NCBI RefSeq assembly: GCF_901875555.1
Contig: NZ_CABFMD010000034.1
Coordinates: 1 to 64,000 of the forward strand
DNA from: Streptococcus parasanguinis
GTDB lineage: Bacteria > Bacillota > Bacilli > Lactobacillales > Streptococcaceae
Length of the DNA stretch: 64,000 nucleotides
Direction of reading: 5' to 3'
Within the stretch, counting starts at the first letter, position 1, and every line of letters begins with the position of its first letter. The translations under genes were made by a program, and so were the position numbers. The notes beneath the pieces were generated by a model, which had not been told where the DNA came from, made no database searches, and worked only from the letters and a program-made list of their open reading frames with translations. This document shows, one piece after another, positions 29,291-39,426 of the stretch.

Positions 29291-30709
29291 ATGCGGAAAC
29301 GTGAAAGTGCAGATTCATGTACAACAATTTTAGTCGGAAAACATGCGAGCTATGATGGTTCAACCATTGTAGCACGGACAGAGGATTCTCAAAATGGTGT
29401 CTTTACGCCCAAGAAATATATTGTGGTGAAACCAGAAGATCAACCCGGCCATTATAAATCGGTTTTATCCACTTTTGAAATCGACTTGCCAGACAATCCG
29501 GTTCGCTATACAGCTGTTCCAGATGCTATTCCCAAAGACGGGATCTGGGGAGAAGCTGGGATCAATGTCTATAATGTAGCCATGAGTGAGACCGAGACCA
29601 TTACGACCAATAGCCGTGTGCTAGGAGCAGATCCTCTTGTAGCGAGTGGGATCGGTGAAGAAGATATGCTGACCTTGGTCTTGCCTTATGTCAAGACCGC
29701 CCGCGAAGGGGTTTTGCGTCTTGGAAAGCTCTTGGAAGAGTATGGAACTTATGAATCTAATGGGATTGCGATTTCAGATGTCCATGAAATCTGGTGGTTG
29801 GAAACCATCGGAGGTCACCACTGGATGGCGCGCCGTGTCCCAGATGATGCCTATGTGACCAACCCAAACCAACTGGGAAGTGATTATTTTGAATTTGGAA
29901 ATCCAGACCAATTCCTTTGTGACCCGGATCTTGAACATTTTGTCTCAGAGCACCATTTGATTCTGGATCAAGAAGGAAAAGGGTTTAATCCACGCTATGC
30001 CTTTGGTAGCCAAAAAGACAAGGACCGTCACTACAATACACCGCGGGCTTGGGCCATTCAGCGTTTCCTTAATCCTGAAATTGAGCAGGATCCACGGAGC
30101 TTTGAGATTCCTTGGTGTCAAAAGCCCTATCGCAAGGTGACGATTGAAGATGTCAAATATGTCTTGAGTAATCACTACCAAGATACCCTCTACGATCCTT
30201 ATGGACCGGAAGGAGATCAGGTGAGTCAGCGGACCTTCCGAACGATCGGGATCAACCGGACCAGCCAGACAGCGATTCTGCAATTGCGTCCCAATAAACC
30301 ACAAGAAACGACAGGGATTCAATGGATTTCTTATGGCTCCATGCCATACAATACAGCCGTTCCTTTCTTTACCCAAGTGGATACAACACCGGACTACTTT
30401 GCCAATACTACGGCTAAGGTGACAACGGATTCCTTCTATTGGGCCAACCGATTGATTGCAGGACTAGCTGACCCTCACTATGCTCATCATGTTGGGGATC
30501 TAGATGACTACCAAGAATCGACAATGGCTTGGGGACATGCACGCATCAATAAAGTCGATCGTGCCCTTGCAGCAGGTGAAACCGTTGATTTTGAAGCGGA
30601 AAACCAAGCTATGAGTGATCAAATCCAGGAAGCGACAGATCAACTCTTGGACAAGATTTTGCTCGATGCTAGCAACCTCATGACCAATCACTTCTCCTTG
30701 AGTGATTAA
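29291..30709 (+). CDS. pepD: Dipeptidase PepD, C69 family (cytosolic)
   Basis: This broad-specificity Ntn-hydrolase dipeptidase has no signal peptide. The nucleophile Cys is at residue 10 ([11 protein letters not shown]), so a short nine-residue leader must be removed autocatalytically. Landmarks are [12 protein letters not shown] (about 18-29) and [13 protein letters not shown] near 80. The 472-residue length is typical. RBS GGAGG precedes the ATG. It is a paralogue of the secreted enzyme at 10186, which has a signal peptide, a membrane anchor and a CcpA site that this gene lacks. Confidence 0.93.
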   Translation: MRKRESADSCTTILVGKHASYDGSTIVARTEDSQNGVFTPKKYIVVKPEDQPGHYKSVLSTFEIDLPDNPVRYTAVPDAIPKDGIWGEAGINVYNVAMSETETITTNSRVLGADPLVASGIGEEDMLTLVLPYVKTAREGVLRLGKLLEEYGTYESNGIAISDVHEIWWLETIGGHHWMARRVPDDAYVTNPNQLGSDYFEFGNPDQFLCDPDLEHFVSEHHLILDQEGKGFNPRYAFGSQKDKDRHYNTPRAWAIQRFLNPEIEQDPRSFEIPWCQKPYRKVTIEDVKYVLSNHYQDTLYDPYGPEGDQVSQRTFRTIGINRTSQTAILQLRPNKPQETTGIQWISYGSMPYNTAVPFFTQVDTTPDYFANTTAKVTTDSFYWANRLIAGLADPHYAHHVGDLDDYQESTMAWGHARINKVDRALAAGETVDFEAENQAMSDQIQEATDQLLDKILLDASNLMTNHFSLSD

Positions 30710-30739
30710 AAAACGAATCTTTTTCATGAAAAAGTCATT

Positions 30740-30784
30740 TATTTTCGGAAAATAGTTGACATTTTCATGAAAAAGACATAAAAT
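30740..30784 (+). promoter_or_regulatory. CodY-like box and promoter of agcS
   Basis: TTGACA (30756-30761) and TAAAAT (30779-30784) are 17 bases apart. Just upstream TATTTTCGGAAAATA (30740-30754) matches the CodY box AATTTTCWGAAAATT at 12 of 15 positions. The sequence TTTTCATGAAAAAG occurs both in the promoter spacer (30763) and at about 30721. Confidence 0.6.
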
Positions 30785-30819
30785 AAGGACAATTCAATAC
30801 GACCGAATGAAGTTTGCAG

Positions 30820-30995
30820 GAATATCTATAACTGTGAATGGACGGAACTCTGGAGAGACCAGTCATGGCACCGAAGGGGCAAGGTAGATGGAACAGCTAC
30901 TCAAACTCTCAGGTAAAAGGACAGAGCGAAAATGGGGAGGGCCCCTATTTTAGCAAACCAGAGTACATGTTTGACATGTGCTCTTTCTTTTTCAC
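30820..30995 (+). promoter_or_regulatory. Glycine riboswitch with intrinsic terminator
   Basis: The conserved glycine-aptamer core is present: CTGGAGAG, then GCACCGAAGGGGCAA (about 30868-30882), then AAACTCTCAGGTAAAAGGACAGAG (about 30903-30926). Only one aptamer is seen; the short GGGG/CCCC hairpin after it (30933-30946) sits where a ghost aptamer is expected in singlet glycine riboswitches. The expression platform is GAGTACATGT paired with ACATGTGCTC (30961-30983) and a U-rich run. The gene controlled is a sodium:alanine symporter; the S. pyogenes counterpart is known as an OFF switch, and the same is inferred here. Confidence 0.88.
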
Positions 30996-31032
30996 TTTTC
31001 AGTCGATCGGTCGATGAAAAAGGAGATAGAAA

Positions 31033-32364
31033 ATGGATCATGCATTGCAGTTTTTTCAAAATCTAGACAATCTGGTATGGGGAGCTCCGCTTTTGGTGCT
31101 TCTGGTGGGGACGGGGATTTACCTGACTCTCCGTTTGAGCCTGCTTCAGATTCGCTATTTGCCCAAGGCTTTCCGGTTAATCTTTACGGAAGATAAAGGG
31201 CATGGGGATATTTCAAGCTTTGGAGCTCTTGCGACCGCTCTAGCAGCAACTGTCGGGACAGGAAATATCGTCGGGGTCGCGACCGCTATCCAGACGGGTG
31301 GACCAGGTGCCCTCTTTTGGATGTGGATGGCTGCTTTCTTTGGGATGGCCACTAAGTATGCAGAAGGTCTCTTAGCCATTAAATATCGGACCAAGGATGA
31401 TAAGGGCTATATTTCAGGTGGTCCTATGTATTACATCTTGAATGGAATGGGTGAAAAATGGCGCCCGCTTGCAAGTTTCTTTGCCGTAGCAGGTGTTCTC
31501 GTAGCCCTCTTTGGGATTGGGACTATGACCCAGGTCAATTCCATTACAGCTTCTTTAAAAGCCAGTTTTGGTACCGCCCCTGAAGTTGCTAGTGTTGTGA
31601 TTGCTTTGATTGTTTCTGCCATCATTTTTGGTGGGATTCACTGGATTTCAAAAGTCTCAGAAAAAGTGGTTCCCTTTATGGCTGCAGCCTATATTCTGGT
31701 CACCGTGATCATTATTTCCCTTCATGGGGATCAATTGCTTCCTGCTTTAAAAGCTGTCTTTTCAGGAGCCTTTACAGGGACAGCGGCCATGGGAGGATTT
31801 GCTGGTGCTACGGTCAAGATGGCCATCCAAAAAGGGGTGGCGCGTGGGGTCTTCTCTAATGAATCAGGTCTTGGATCTGCTCCGATTGCTGCAGCTGCAG
31901 CGAAGACCAATGAACCGGTCGAGCAGGGATTAATCTCAATGACAGGGACCTTTATTGATACGATTATTATTTGTAGTTTGACAGGACTTTCGATCTTGGT
32001 ATCCGGTGAATGGATGGCAAGTGGCAATTCCAATACGCTGACGCATGATACCTTTACAGGTGTTTTTGGACCGATAGGAGGGATTATCTTGACCCTTTGT
32101 CTAGTGCTTTTTGCCACGACCACCATCCTTGGCTGGTCTTATTACGGAGAACGGTGTTTCGAATTCCTCTTTGGCGTCAGACATATCAATCTCTATCGGA
32201 TCTTCTTTGTATTGATGGTAGGACTTGGAGGTTTTCTTAAGTTGGATCTTGTCTGGGTCATCGCCGATATCGTAAATGGACTGATGGCTCTGCCAAATCT
32301 GATCGCCTTACTTGCTCTCTCACCGATTATCATCAAAGAAAGCAAACGTTACTTTAAGAAATGA
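31033..32364 (+). CDS. agcS: Sodium:alanine/glycine symporter (AGCS family)
   Basis: This cytoplasmic-membrane carrier takes up alanine or glycine with Na+. The 443-residue protein has about ten to eleven membrane helices and the AGCS signatures GTGNIVGVATAI near residue 77, ISGGPMYYI near 130 and GVFSNESGLGSAPIAAAAA near 275. RBS AAGGAG is upstream. Transcription passes through the glycine riboswitch at 30820-30995, which supports glycine as a physiological substrate, and a CodY-like box suggests amino-acid starvation control. Confidence 0.93.
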   Translation: MDHALQFFQNLDNLVWGAPLLVLLVGTGIYLTLRLSLLQIRYLPKAFRLIFTEDKGHGDISSFGALATALAATVGTGNIVGVATAIQTGGPGALFWMWMAAFFGMATKYAEGLLAIKYRTKDDKGYISGGPMYYILNGMGEKWRPLASFFAVAGVLVALFGIGTMTQVNSITASLKASFGTAPEVASVVIALIVSAIIFGGIHWISKVSEKVVPFMAAAYILVTVIIISLHGDQLLPALKAVFSGAFTGTAAMGGFAGATVKMAIQKGVARGVFSNESGLGSAPIAAAAAKTNEPVEQGLISMTGTFIDTIIICSLTGLSILVSGEWMASGNSNTLTHDTFTGVFGPIGGIILTLCLVLFATTTILGWSYYGERCFEFLFGVRHINLYRIFFVLMVGLGGFLKLDLVWVIADIVNGLMALPNLIALLALSPIIIKESKRYFKK

Positions 32365-32396
32365 GAAAACCCAGATCGCGAGGTCTGGGTTTTCTT
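32365..32396. terminator. Bidirectional terminator between agcS and sstT
   Basis: AAAACCCAGA pairs with TCTGGGTTTT around an 11-base loop, with A-rich and T-rich flanks that suit both converging genes. Confidence 0.8.
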
Positions 32397-32406
32397 GTCT
32401 ATTGGT

Positions 32407-33624
32407 TTAATATCTTTTTTCCTTGGGCCAACTGCTCATTTCGGCAATGGCGGTGAAGAGTACGTCGGTCGATGAATTGAGGGCTGTTTCACAGGAGTCT
32501 TGGAGGACACCGATGACAAATCCGACGCTGACGACTTGCATGGCCAAATCATTGGTAATTCCAAAAAGGCTACATGCAACGGGGATGAGAAGGAGAGATC
32601 CACCAGCCACTCCAGATGCTCCACAAGCTGAGATCGCAGCTACGACACTAAGGACAAGTGCAGTTGCAAAGTCAACATGAATGTGTAAGGTATCCGCTGC
32701 AGCAAGTGTTAAGATATTGATGGTGACAGCGGCTCCAGCCATATTCACAGTTGAACCAAGCGGAATAGAGACAGAGTAGGTGTCTGGATTGAGCCCCAAT
32801 TCTTCACAAAGACGCATATTCACAGGGATGTTAGCGGCAGAGCTTCGGGTGAAGAAGGCCGTTACTCCGCTGACACGGAGGCATTTAAAGACAAGTGGGT
32901 AAGGATTCTTGCGAATCATCACAAAGACGATCAATGGGTTGACAACAAGGGCTACAAAAGCCATGGTCCCAATCAAAATGACGAGAAGGAGACCGTAGTT
33001 ACTGAGGGCGCTGAGGCCTTTTCCTGAGATGGTCGTGTAGACCAAGCCTAAAATTCCAAAAGGTGCCAGATTAATAATCCATTCTACGATCTTAGAAGTG
33101 ATATCCGCTAGTGTTTGAAGGAGTTCCTTACTATGGTCGCTCGCCTCTCTCATGGCAATCCCAAAGACAGTCGCCCAAGAAAGGATCCCAATGTAATTGG
33201 CCTGTTGCAGGGCGTTAACAGGGTTGTCGACCACTTTAAGTAAGAGGTTACTGATCACTTCGCCAATTCCATTTGGTCCAGTCCCTTTCGCGGCTTTTGT
33301 ATTCAGATCAATTGTCACTGGGAAGAGGTAATTCACCATAACGGCGACAAAGGCTGCGGCAAAGGTTCCCAAGAGATAGAGAATGATGACCTTCTTCATA
33401 TTGGTCTGGGTTCCTTTTTGGTGTTGGGAGAGGGAGTTTGCAACAAGAGCAAAGACCAAGAGGGGAGCAATCGCACGAAGACCTCCAACAAAGAACTCTC
33501 CTAAAATACCAATTCCAGATGCTTGAGGGAAAACCAGTGCCAGAATAACCCCGACGACGATCCCAATCGCAATCCGCTTCATGAGGTTGGTTTTATTCCA
33601 AGTAGCTAGTAAATGATGAATCAT
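32407..33624 (-). CDS. sstT: Serine/threonine:Na+ symporter SstT
   Basis: This is a dicarboxylate/amino acid:cation symporter family carrier that imports serine and threonine with Na+. The 405-residue protein has the N-terminal helices ([19 protein letters not shown]), a serine-rich re-entrant loop ([19 protein letters not shown] near residue 265), [15 protein letters not shown] near 290 and [17 protein letters not shown] near 335. AGGAGG before ATG 33624 decides the start over an in-frame ATG at 33642. It complements the ThrE-type exporter at 15895-17125. Confidence 0.95.
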   Translation of the reverse strand: MIHHLLATWNKTNLMKRIAIGIVVGVILALVFPQASGIGILGEFFVGGLRAIAPLLVFALVANSLSQHQKGTQTNMKKVIILYLLGTFAAAFVAVMVNYLFPVTIDLNTKAAKGTGPNGIGEVISNLLLKVVDNPVNALQQANYIGILSWATVFGIAMREASDHSKELLQTLADITSKIVEWIINLAPFGILGLVYTTISGKGLSALSNYGLLLVILIGTMAFVALVVNPLIVFVMIRKNPYPLVFKCLRVSGVTAFFTRSSAANIPVNMRLCEELGLNPDTYSVSIPLGSTVNMAGAAVTINILTLAAADTLHIHVDFATALVLSVVAAISACGASGVAGGSLLLIPVACSLFGITNDLAMQVVSVGFVIGVLQDSCETALNSSTDVLFTAIAEMSSWPKEKRY

Positions 33625-33654
33625 AAAGGACCTCCTATGCAAATATTAAGAAAT

Positions 33655-33683
33655 ATTATACATTAGAAAGGGTGTAAAAGCAA
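33655..33683 (-). promoter_or_regulatory. Promoter of sstT
   Basis: On the minus strand TTGCTT and TATAAT are 17 bases apart, about 30 bases before the ATG. Confidence 0.65.
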
Positions 33684-33762
33684 TGTGTTTTAGAAAAAAT
33701 GGCTTAAAATCCGAATATTTGGTATAATCAAAGTATTCAGAAATAGAAAGAGAACGGTATTC

Positions 33763-34611
33763 ATGAGTCAAGTATTTCAACGGTATTTTCAAAACATCGA
33801 CTGGACAAGAATCGCTGATGAGGTGATTTCTAAGTGCATTTCACTCCTTTTTCTCCTTTTTTTATTTTATATCGCCAAAAAGGTGATTCACAGCCTGGTC
33901 AAGAGGATTTTAGCTCCTTCCTTTAGATATGCTGGGCAGGATGAAGCACGCCAAAAAACCATTCTACGGTTGGTGGAGAGCCTGTTAAACTACTGTCTGT
34001 ATTTCATCTTGATCTACTGGATTTTGTCGATTTTAGGTCTTCCAGTCTCGAGTTTGCTTGCCGGTGCGGGGATCGCTGGGGTTGCTATTGGGATGGGAGC
34101 CCAGGGTTTTCTTTCAGATTTGGTCAATGGATTTTTCATCCTTTTGGAAAGGCAGCTAGATGTAGGAGATAATGTTCGCCTGACCAACGGTTCTATCAAA
34201 ATTGCTGGGATTGTCAGCAGTGTTGGGATTCGGACGACCCAGGTTCGTGATTTTGATGGGACACTCCACTTTGTTCCGAATCGGAATATTACCGTCGTCA
34301 GCAATCTTTCGCGCGGGGATATGCGAGTGCTGGTCGATATTCCACTGGATGCCAATACAGATCTTGACAAGATTTACCAAGTCATCACTCAGGTCAATCA
34401 AGCAGAGCAAGAAAACCATCCAGAAGTATTGATAGGTCCGACTATTATTGGACCGCAGATCGAAAAAAATGGTCGTTATTCTTTCCGCATTGCCATGACC
34501 GCTCAAAATGGTACCCAAACCACTGTCTACCACACTTATTATAAACTCTATCACGATGCTCTTATGGAAGCAGGCATCAATTTGCCAACTGGTAAAAATG
34601 GCCTAAACTAA
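33763..34611 (+). CDS. Small-conductance mechanosensitive channel (MscS family)
   Basis: MscS channels release solutes on hypo-osmotic shock. The 282-residue protein has a first helix (LLFLLFLFYIAKKVI), a second helix near 75-95, and the pore helix with the Gly/Ala pattern LLAGAGIAGVAIGMGAQGFLSDLVNGFFI (about residues 95-125). The cytoplasmic beta and alpha/beta domains follow. An extended -10 (TGGTATAAT region at 33720-33728) lies upstream, divergent from sstT. Confidence 0.92.
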   Translation: MSQVFQRYFQNIDWTRIADEVISKCISLLFLLFLFYIAKKVIHSLVKRILAPSFRYAGQDEARQKTILRLVESLLNYCLYFILIYWILSILGLPVSSLLAGAGIAGVAIGMGAQGFLSDLVNGFFILLERQLDVGDNVRLTNGSIKIAGIVSSVGIRTTQVRDFDGTLHFVPNRNITVVSNLSRGDMRVLVDIPLDANTDLDKIYQVITQVNQAEQENHPEVLIGPTIIGPQIEKNGRYSFRIAMTAQNGTQTTVYHTYYKLYHDALMEAGINLPTGKNGLN

Positions 34612-34668
34612 AAGGGAGTGTGACAGAACGAATGTTGTAGAAGATTCGTTTTGTCGCATTCCCTTTTT
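34612..34668 (+). terminator. Terminator of the mscS-like gene
   Basis: A long imperfect stem pairs AAAGGGAGTGTGACA with TGTCGCATTCCCTTT and has an inner ACGAAT/ATTCGT pairing. It is followed by a run of Ts. Confidence 0.75.
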
Positions 34669-34680
34669 TTGCTAGTTTTT

Positions 34681-34998
34681 CTATTTAAAATAACCATACT
34701 GATGGGTCAATGTTTTGACTTGATCCCAGCTTTTGCGCGCTTCTGGTGGTAGGACCAGGATGTGCTTTACAAGCATGGAGGTGATCTCAAGGTCAAGTGA
34801 TTTGACCGGGAGGCTGACAGCGATAGTGCTTCTGGCATTGCGTAAATGCTCTAAACAATATTCAATATGGCTACAAGCCATGCTTGTTTGAGATTGGCGA
34901 CTCGCTGCGATTTCTTGCCGCATTTGAGACAGCAATTTGATCAGTTCCGATTTGGTATGTTCAATGGAATAATATTCGTTTTGAGAGATTAGAAACAT
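34681..34998 (-). CDS. Hypothetical protein, 105 residues
   Basis: I do not recognise this protein. It is soluble, mostly helical in appearance (EHTKSELIKLLSQMRQEIAASRQSQ, then a second helix around SHIEYCLEHLRNARS), and ends KTLTHQYGYFK. A strong ribosome site, AAGGAGGTG, directly before the ATG argues that it is translated. It is convergent with the mscS-like gene and downstream of no same-strand gene within 260 bases. The stretch 34999-35093 is AT-rich and shows nothing else. Confidence 0.6.
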   Translation of the reverse strand: MFLISQNEYYSIEHTKSELIKLLSQMRQEIAASRQSQTSMACSHIEYCLEHLRNARSTIAVSLPVKSLDLEITSMLVKHILVLPPEARKSWDQVKTLTHQYGYFK

Positions 34999-35093
34999 AA
35001 GCGCACCTCCTTGTGCTATAGTTTAATACTAATCTATTCAAAATGCAAGGGGGTAAAGTAAAAAAATAAAATTTTTTAAAAAAAATTCAGGGC

Positions 35094-35186
35094 TCAAATC
35101 TTATCACGAATGATGGTCAAGATTTCCTTCTTTAACAATGGCTTTCCTCGCTTGGGACCGATTGCCCTAACAGAAATCAGTAGCTA
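35094..35186 (-). pseudogene. Possible C-terminal gene fragment
   Basis: After the gdhA terminator the minus strand reads ISVRAIGPKRGKPLLKKEIL and ends TIIRDKI before a TGA at 35094-35096. There is no start codon or ribosome site. It looks like the tail of a lost gene; the family is unknown and chance is not excluded. Confidence 0.25.
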
Positions 35187-35187
35187 C

Positions 35188-35219
35188 AAAAAAACTCCTG
35201 AAAGGCAAGATTTCAGGAG
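35188..35219 (-). terminator. Terminator of gdhA
   Basis: On the minus strand CTCCTGAAA pairs with TTTCAGGAG around a seven-base loop, followed by seven Ts. Confidence 0.85.
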
Positions 35220-35264
35220 TTAGGAAGCTTTTGACCCGAAGGCCGGAAAGAAATTATCTAATAA

Positions 35265-36689
<1,425 letters not shown>

Positions 36690-36710
36690 TCATGTTTTAT
36701 TACGTGGATC

Positions 36711-36739
36711 ATTATAACAGACTTTTTTCAGCTTGTAAA
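36711..36739 (-). promoter_or_regulatory. Promoter of gdhA
   Basis: On the minus strand TTTACA and TATAAT are 17 bases apart. The untranslated leader is about 95 bases and carries a small inverted repeat TTGTTTGTCAA; no known riboswitch is recognised. Confidence 0.7.
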
Positions 36740-36850
36740 GAAAAAAGTTGAATTTTCTGAAAATTTTGTTAGCTTCTTTAGAAGTGCTGGAAAGTCCGAA
36801 TGTTTAACAGAAATGTTGGCTTTGATTTTCCAGACTTTCCCGAGGAATGG

Positions 36851-36901
36851 TATAATGAAAGAAAGAAAATCAACCTCCCAAACATCTCTGTTTTGGGGGA
36901 G
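36851..36901 (+). promoter_or_regulatory. -10 region and leader hairpin of pyrDA
   Basis: TGGTATAAT (extended -10, 36848-36856) is followed by a leader hairpin in which CTCCC-AAA pairs with TTT-GGGGAG (36875-36901), immediately before RBS AAGGAG. It could hinder or pace ribosome entry. It does not resemble a PyrR-binding loop to me. Confidence 0.4.
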
Positions 36902-36917
36902 CATAAAGGAGTACAAG

Positions 36918-37853
36918 ATGGTATCGACAAAGACACAAATTGCTGGTTTTGAATTTGACAACTGCCTGATGAATGCGGCAGGAGTGGCCTGTATGACCAA
37001 GGAAGAGTTGGAGGAAGTGAAGAATTCGGCTGCTGGGACCTTTGTGACCAAGACAGCGACCTTGGAATTCCGTGCTGGAAACCCCGAACCACGCTACCAT
37101 GATGTGCCGCTTGGCTCGATCAATTCCATGGGTCTTCCTAACCAAGGCTTAGATTATTATTTGGATTACCTATTAGAGTTGCAAGAAACCGACCCAGACC
37201 GGACTTTCTTCTTATCTCTTGTCGGCATGTCTCCTGAAGAGACCCATACCATCTTGAAAAAGGTGCAAGACAGCGACTTTAAAGGCTTGACAGAACTGAA
37301 CCTTTCTTGCCCTAATGTCCCTGGAAAACCTCAGATTGCTTATGACTTTGATACGACCGCTCGCATCTTGTCAGAAGTCTTTGACTATTTCACCAAACCG
37401 CTTGGTATCAAATTATCCCCTTATTTTGATATCGTTCATTTCGATCAAGCTTCAGCGATTTTTAACAAATACCCGCTCAAGTTTGTCAACTGTGTCAATT
37501 CCGTAGGGAATGGTCTCTACATTGAGGATGAAACCGTTGTGATTCGACCAAAAAATGGTTTTGGAGGAATTGGTGGAGAGTATGTCAAACCAACTGCCCT
37601 TGCTAACGTCCATGCCTTCTACCAACGCTTAAAACCAGAAATTCAAATTATAGGGACTGGTGGTGTCTTGACCGGTCGTGATGCCTTTGAACATATTCTA
37701 TGTGGGGCTAGTATGGTGCAAATCGGAACCACGCTTCATAAAGAAGGAGTGGGAGCTTTTGAACGCATCACTGCTGAGCTCAAAGCTATCATGGAAGAAA
37801 AAGGCTACCAAAGCTTGGAAGATTTCCGTGGGAAATTGCACTACATTGACTAA
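36918..37853 (+). CDS. pyrDA: Dihydroorotate dehydrogenase, class 1A (fumarate-type)
   Basis: This cytosolic FMN enzyme oxidises dihydroorotate to orotate, probably with fumarate, in pyrimidine synthesis. The 311-residue protein has [13 protein letters not shown] near residue 18, the class 1A loop [14 protein letters not shown] near 65, [12 protein letters not shown] near 125 with the catalytic Cys, and [11 protein letters not shown] near 250. RBS AAGGAG fixes ATG 36918; the frame is open 77 codons further upstream without homology. It is followed by msrAB at 120 bases. Confidence 0.95.
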   Translation: MVSTKTQIAGFEFDNCLMNAAGVACMTKEELEEVKNSAAGTFVTKTATLEFRAGNPEPRYHDVPLGSINSMGLPNQGLDYYLDYLLELQETDPDRTFFLSLVGMSPEETHTILKKVQDSDFKGLTELNLSCPNVPGKPQIAYDFDTTARILSEVFDYFTKPLGIKLSPYFDIVHFDQASAIFNKYPLKFVNCVNSVGNGLYIEDETVVIRPKNGFGGIGGEYVKPTALANVHAFYQRLKPEIQIIGTGGVLTGRDAFEHILCGASMVQIGTTLHKEGVGAFERITAELKAIMEEKGYQSLEDFRGKLHYID

Positions 37854-37975
37854 ATCTTAGCTGTTTTCATGGAGGGGGCAGGCAGAATCCTTGAAAATCT
37901 GAGGCTCTTGGATTATGATGGAGCTAATAAATGTCAAGCGTTCCTTGTAGGGAATGCAGGAAGCGAGGAAAAAAG

Positions 37976-38911
37976 ATGGCAGAAATTTATCTAGCAGGTG
38001 GCTGTTTTTGGGGCTTGGAGGAGTATTTTTCACGGATCCCTGGTGTAGAACAAACGACAGTGGGCTATGCCAATGGCCAGGTAGAAACGACCAATTACCA
38101 ACTGATTAAGGAAACGGATCATGCAGAGACCGTTCAGGTCGTCTACGATCCAGACAAGATCACTCTCCGTGCGATTCTGCTCTACTATTTCCGTGTGATT
38201 GATCCCTTGTCCGTTAACAAACAGGGAAATGATCGAGGCCGCCAATATCGGACGGGTATCTATTATACAGACGAGGCAGATCGTGAAGTGATCACCCAAG
38301 TGTTTGCGGAAGAAGAGAAGCAACTGGGCCGCAAAATCGCGGTTGAGTTGGAACCCTTGCGCCACTACATCCTAGCTGAGGACTACCACCAAGACTACCT
38401 CAAGAAGAATCCAGGGGGTTATTGCCATATCGATGTGACAGATGCTGAGCAGCCCTTGATTGATCCAGCAGCTTATCAGAAGCCAGATCAAGAAATCCTA
38501 AAGGCGAAACTGACAGCAGAGCAGTACCAAGTCACTCAAGAAAGCGCGACGGAACGTCCTTTCCACAATGTCTATGATCAGACCTTTGAAGAGGGGATCT
38601 ATGTGGATATTACGACGGGGGAACCTCTCTTTTTTGCCAAGGATAAGTTTGCGTCTGGCTGTGGATGGCCAAGTTTCTCCCGTCCCATTGCCAAAGACGT
38701 CGTCCACTATTACCAGGACCATAGCCACGGGATGGAGCGGATCGAAGTTCGTTCCCGTTCCGGCAATGCCCATCTCGGCCATGTCTTTACCGATGGTCCA
38801 AAAGACCAGGGTGGTCTTCGCTATTGTATCAATTCGGCCTCTCTGCGCTTTATTCCAAAAGAAGAGATGGAACAAGAAGGTTATGGTTATTTGTTAAAAG
38901 CTTTGAAATAA
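37976..38911 (+). CDS. msrAB: Bifunctional peptide-methionine (S/R)-sulfoxide reductase MsrA-MsrB
   Basis: It repairs oxidised methionine in proteins, relevant for a hydrogen peroxide producer (SpxB). The 311-residue fusion has the MsrA domain first with [10 protein letters not shown] (catalytic Cys near residue 10) and the MsrB domain from about 175, with GCGWPSF near 225 and the catalytic Cys in [11 protein letters not shown] near 288. There is no signal peptide or thioredoxin domain, so it acts in the cytosol. Start at 37976 is chosen because GAGGAAAA precedes it; an upstream ATG at 37931 lacks support. Confidence 0.94.
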   Translation: MAEIYLAGGCFWGLEEYFSRIPGVEQTTVGYANGQVETTNYQLIKETDHAETVQVVYDPDKITLRAILLYYFRVIDPLSVNKQGNDRGRQYRTGIYYTDEADREVITQVFAEEEKQLGRKIAVELEPLRHYILAEDYHQDYLKKNPGGYCHIDVTDAEQPLIDPAAYQKPDQEILKAKLTAEQYQVTQESATERPFHNVYDQTFEEGIYVDITTGEPLFFAKDKFASGCGWPSFSRPIAKDVVHYYQDHSHGMERIEVRSRSGNAHLGHVFTDGPKDQGGLRYCINSASLRFIPKEEMEQEGYGYLLKALK

Positions 38912-38927
38912 GAGAAAAAGCATCTTA

Positions 38928-39065
38928 GAAACTTTCCTTAGGTGAGTACGGACGTCAACGAACTTCGAAGAAGTTCCATGACTAATTATTGAGCCTAAGG
39001 TCTCAATAATTCCGAGTGCCTGAAACTGTATTGTTTCAGGCACTTTTCTCACAGCGGAAAGTTTC
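38928..39065 (+). repeat. Family I structured repeat, copy D
   Basis: The ends GAAACTTTCC/GGAAAGTTTC are perfect. Hairpin 1 is GAACTTC/GAAGTTC with loop GAA. Hairpin 2 is AATTATTGAG/CTCAATAATT with loop CCTAAGGT and differs from copy C by two compensated base pairs. Hairpin 3 is GTGCCTGAAAC/GTTTCAGGCAC. It directly follows msrAB and precedes family II copy 2. Confidence 0.88.
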
Positions 39066-39145
39066 AGTAGATACTTGCATCAGTATAGAGAATTATGATG
39101 TTTTTTGGTGTGACGAAGCTATTGTTTTACCATCCAATGATTTAA

Positions 39146-39326
39146 GAGGCTGGGACAAAAGTCCTAGCCTCTTTTTGATGTTGGATTGTCGAGCAAGACG
39201 CAGTGGTTGAGTGGGCTCTACTACGCTGATTTCATCAGCTTTTACAGCCCTACTCAACTGTGCGGAGGTGGGACGACGAAATCGAATACTAACGAATGAC
39301 CGATTTCTGTCCCACTCTCTTTTTTC
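39146..39326 (+). repeat. Family II structured repeat, copy 2
   Basis: The first hairpin GAGGCTGGGAC/GTCCTAGCCTC is followed by TTTTT, and the last hairpin GGTGGGAC..GTCCCAC by TTTTTT, so both ends look like working terminators. The centre is nearly identical to copies 1 and 3. Only the short stretch just after hairpin 1 differs. Confidence 0.87.
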
Positions 39327-39426
39327 TCTTCTTAAAAATTGTGATACAATGAAGAGAAAGTAGTTCAATGACAGCTTAATCTGTTAGCGGATCATTGGAA
39401 AAACCAAATGCGAAGAAGAGGTAGGC

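Noticed and set aside
29187..29375. Small ORFs ending RVGQKSVIR at 29187 and 43332
   Set aside because: They arise from the end of family II repeats; there is no ribosome site and no conserved start.
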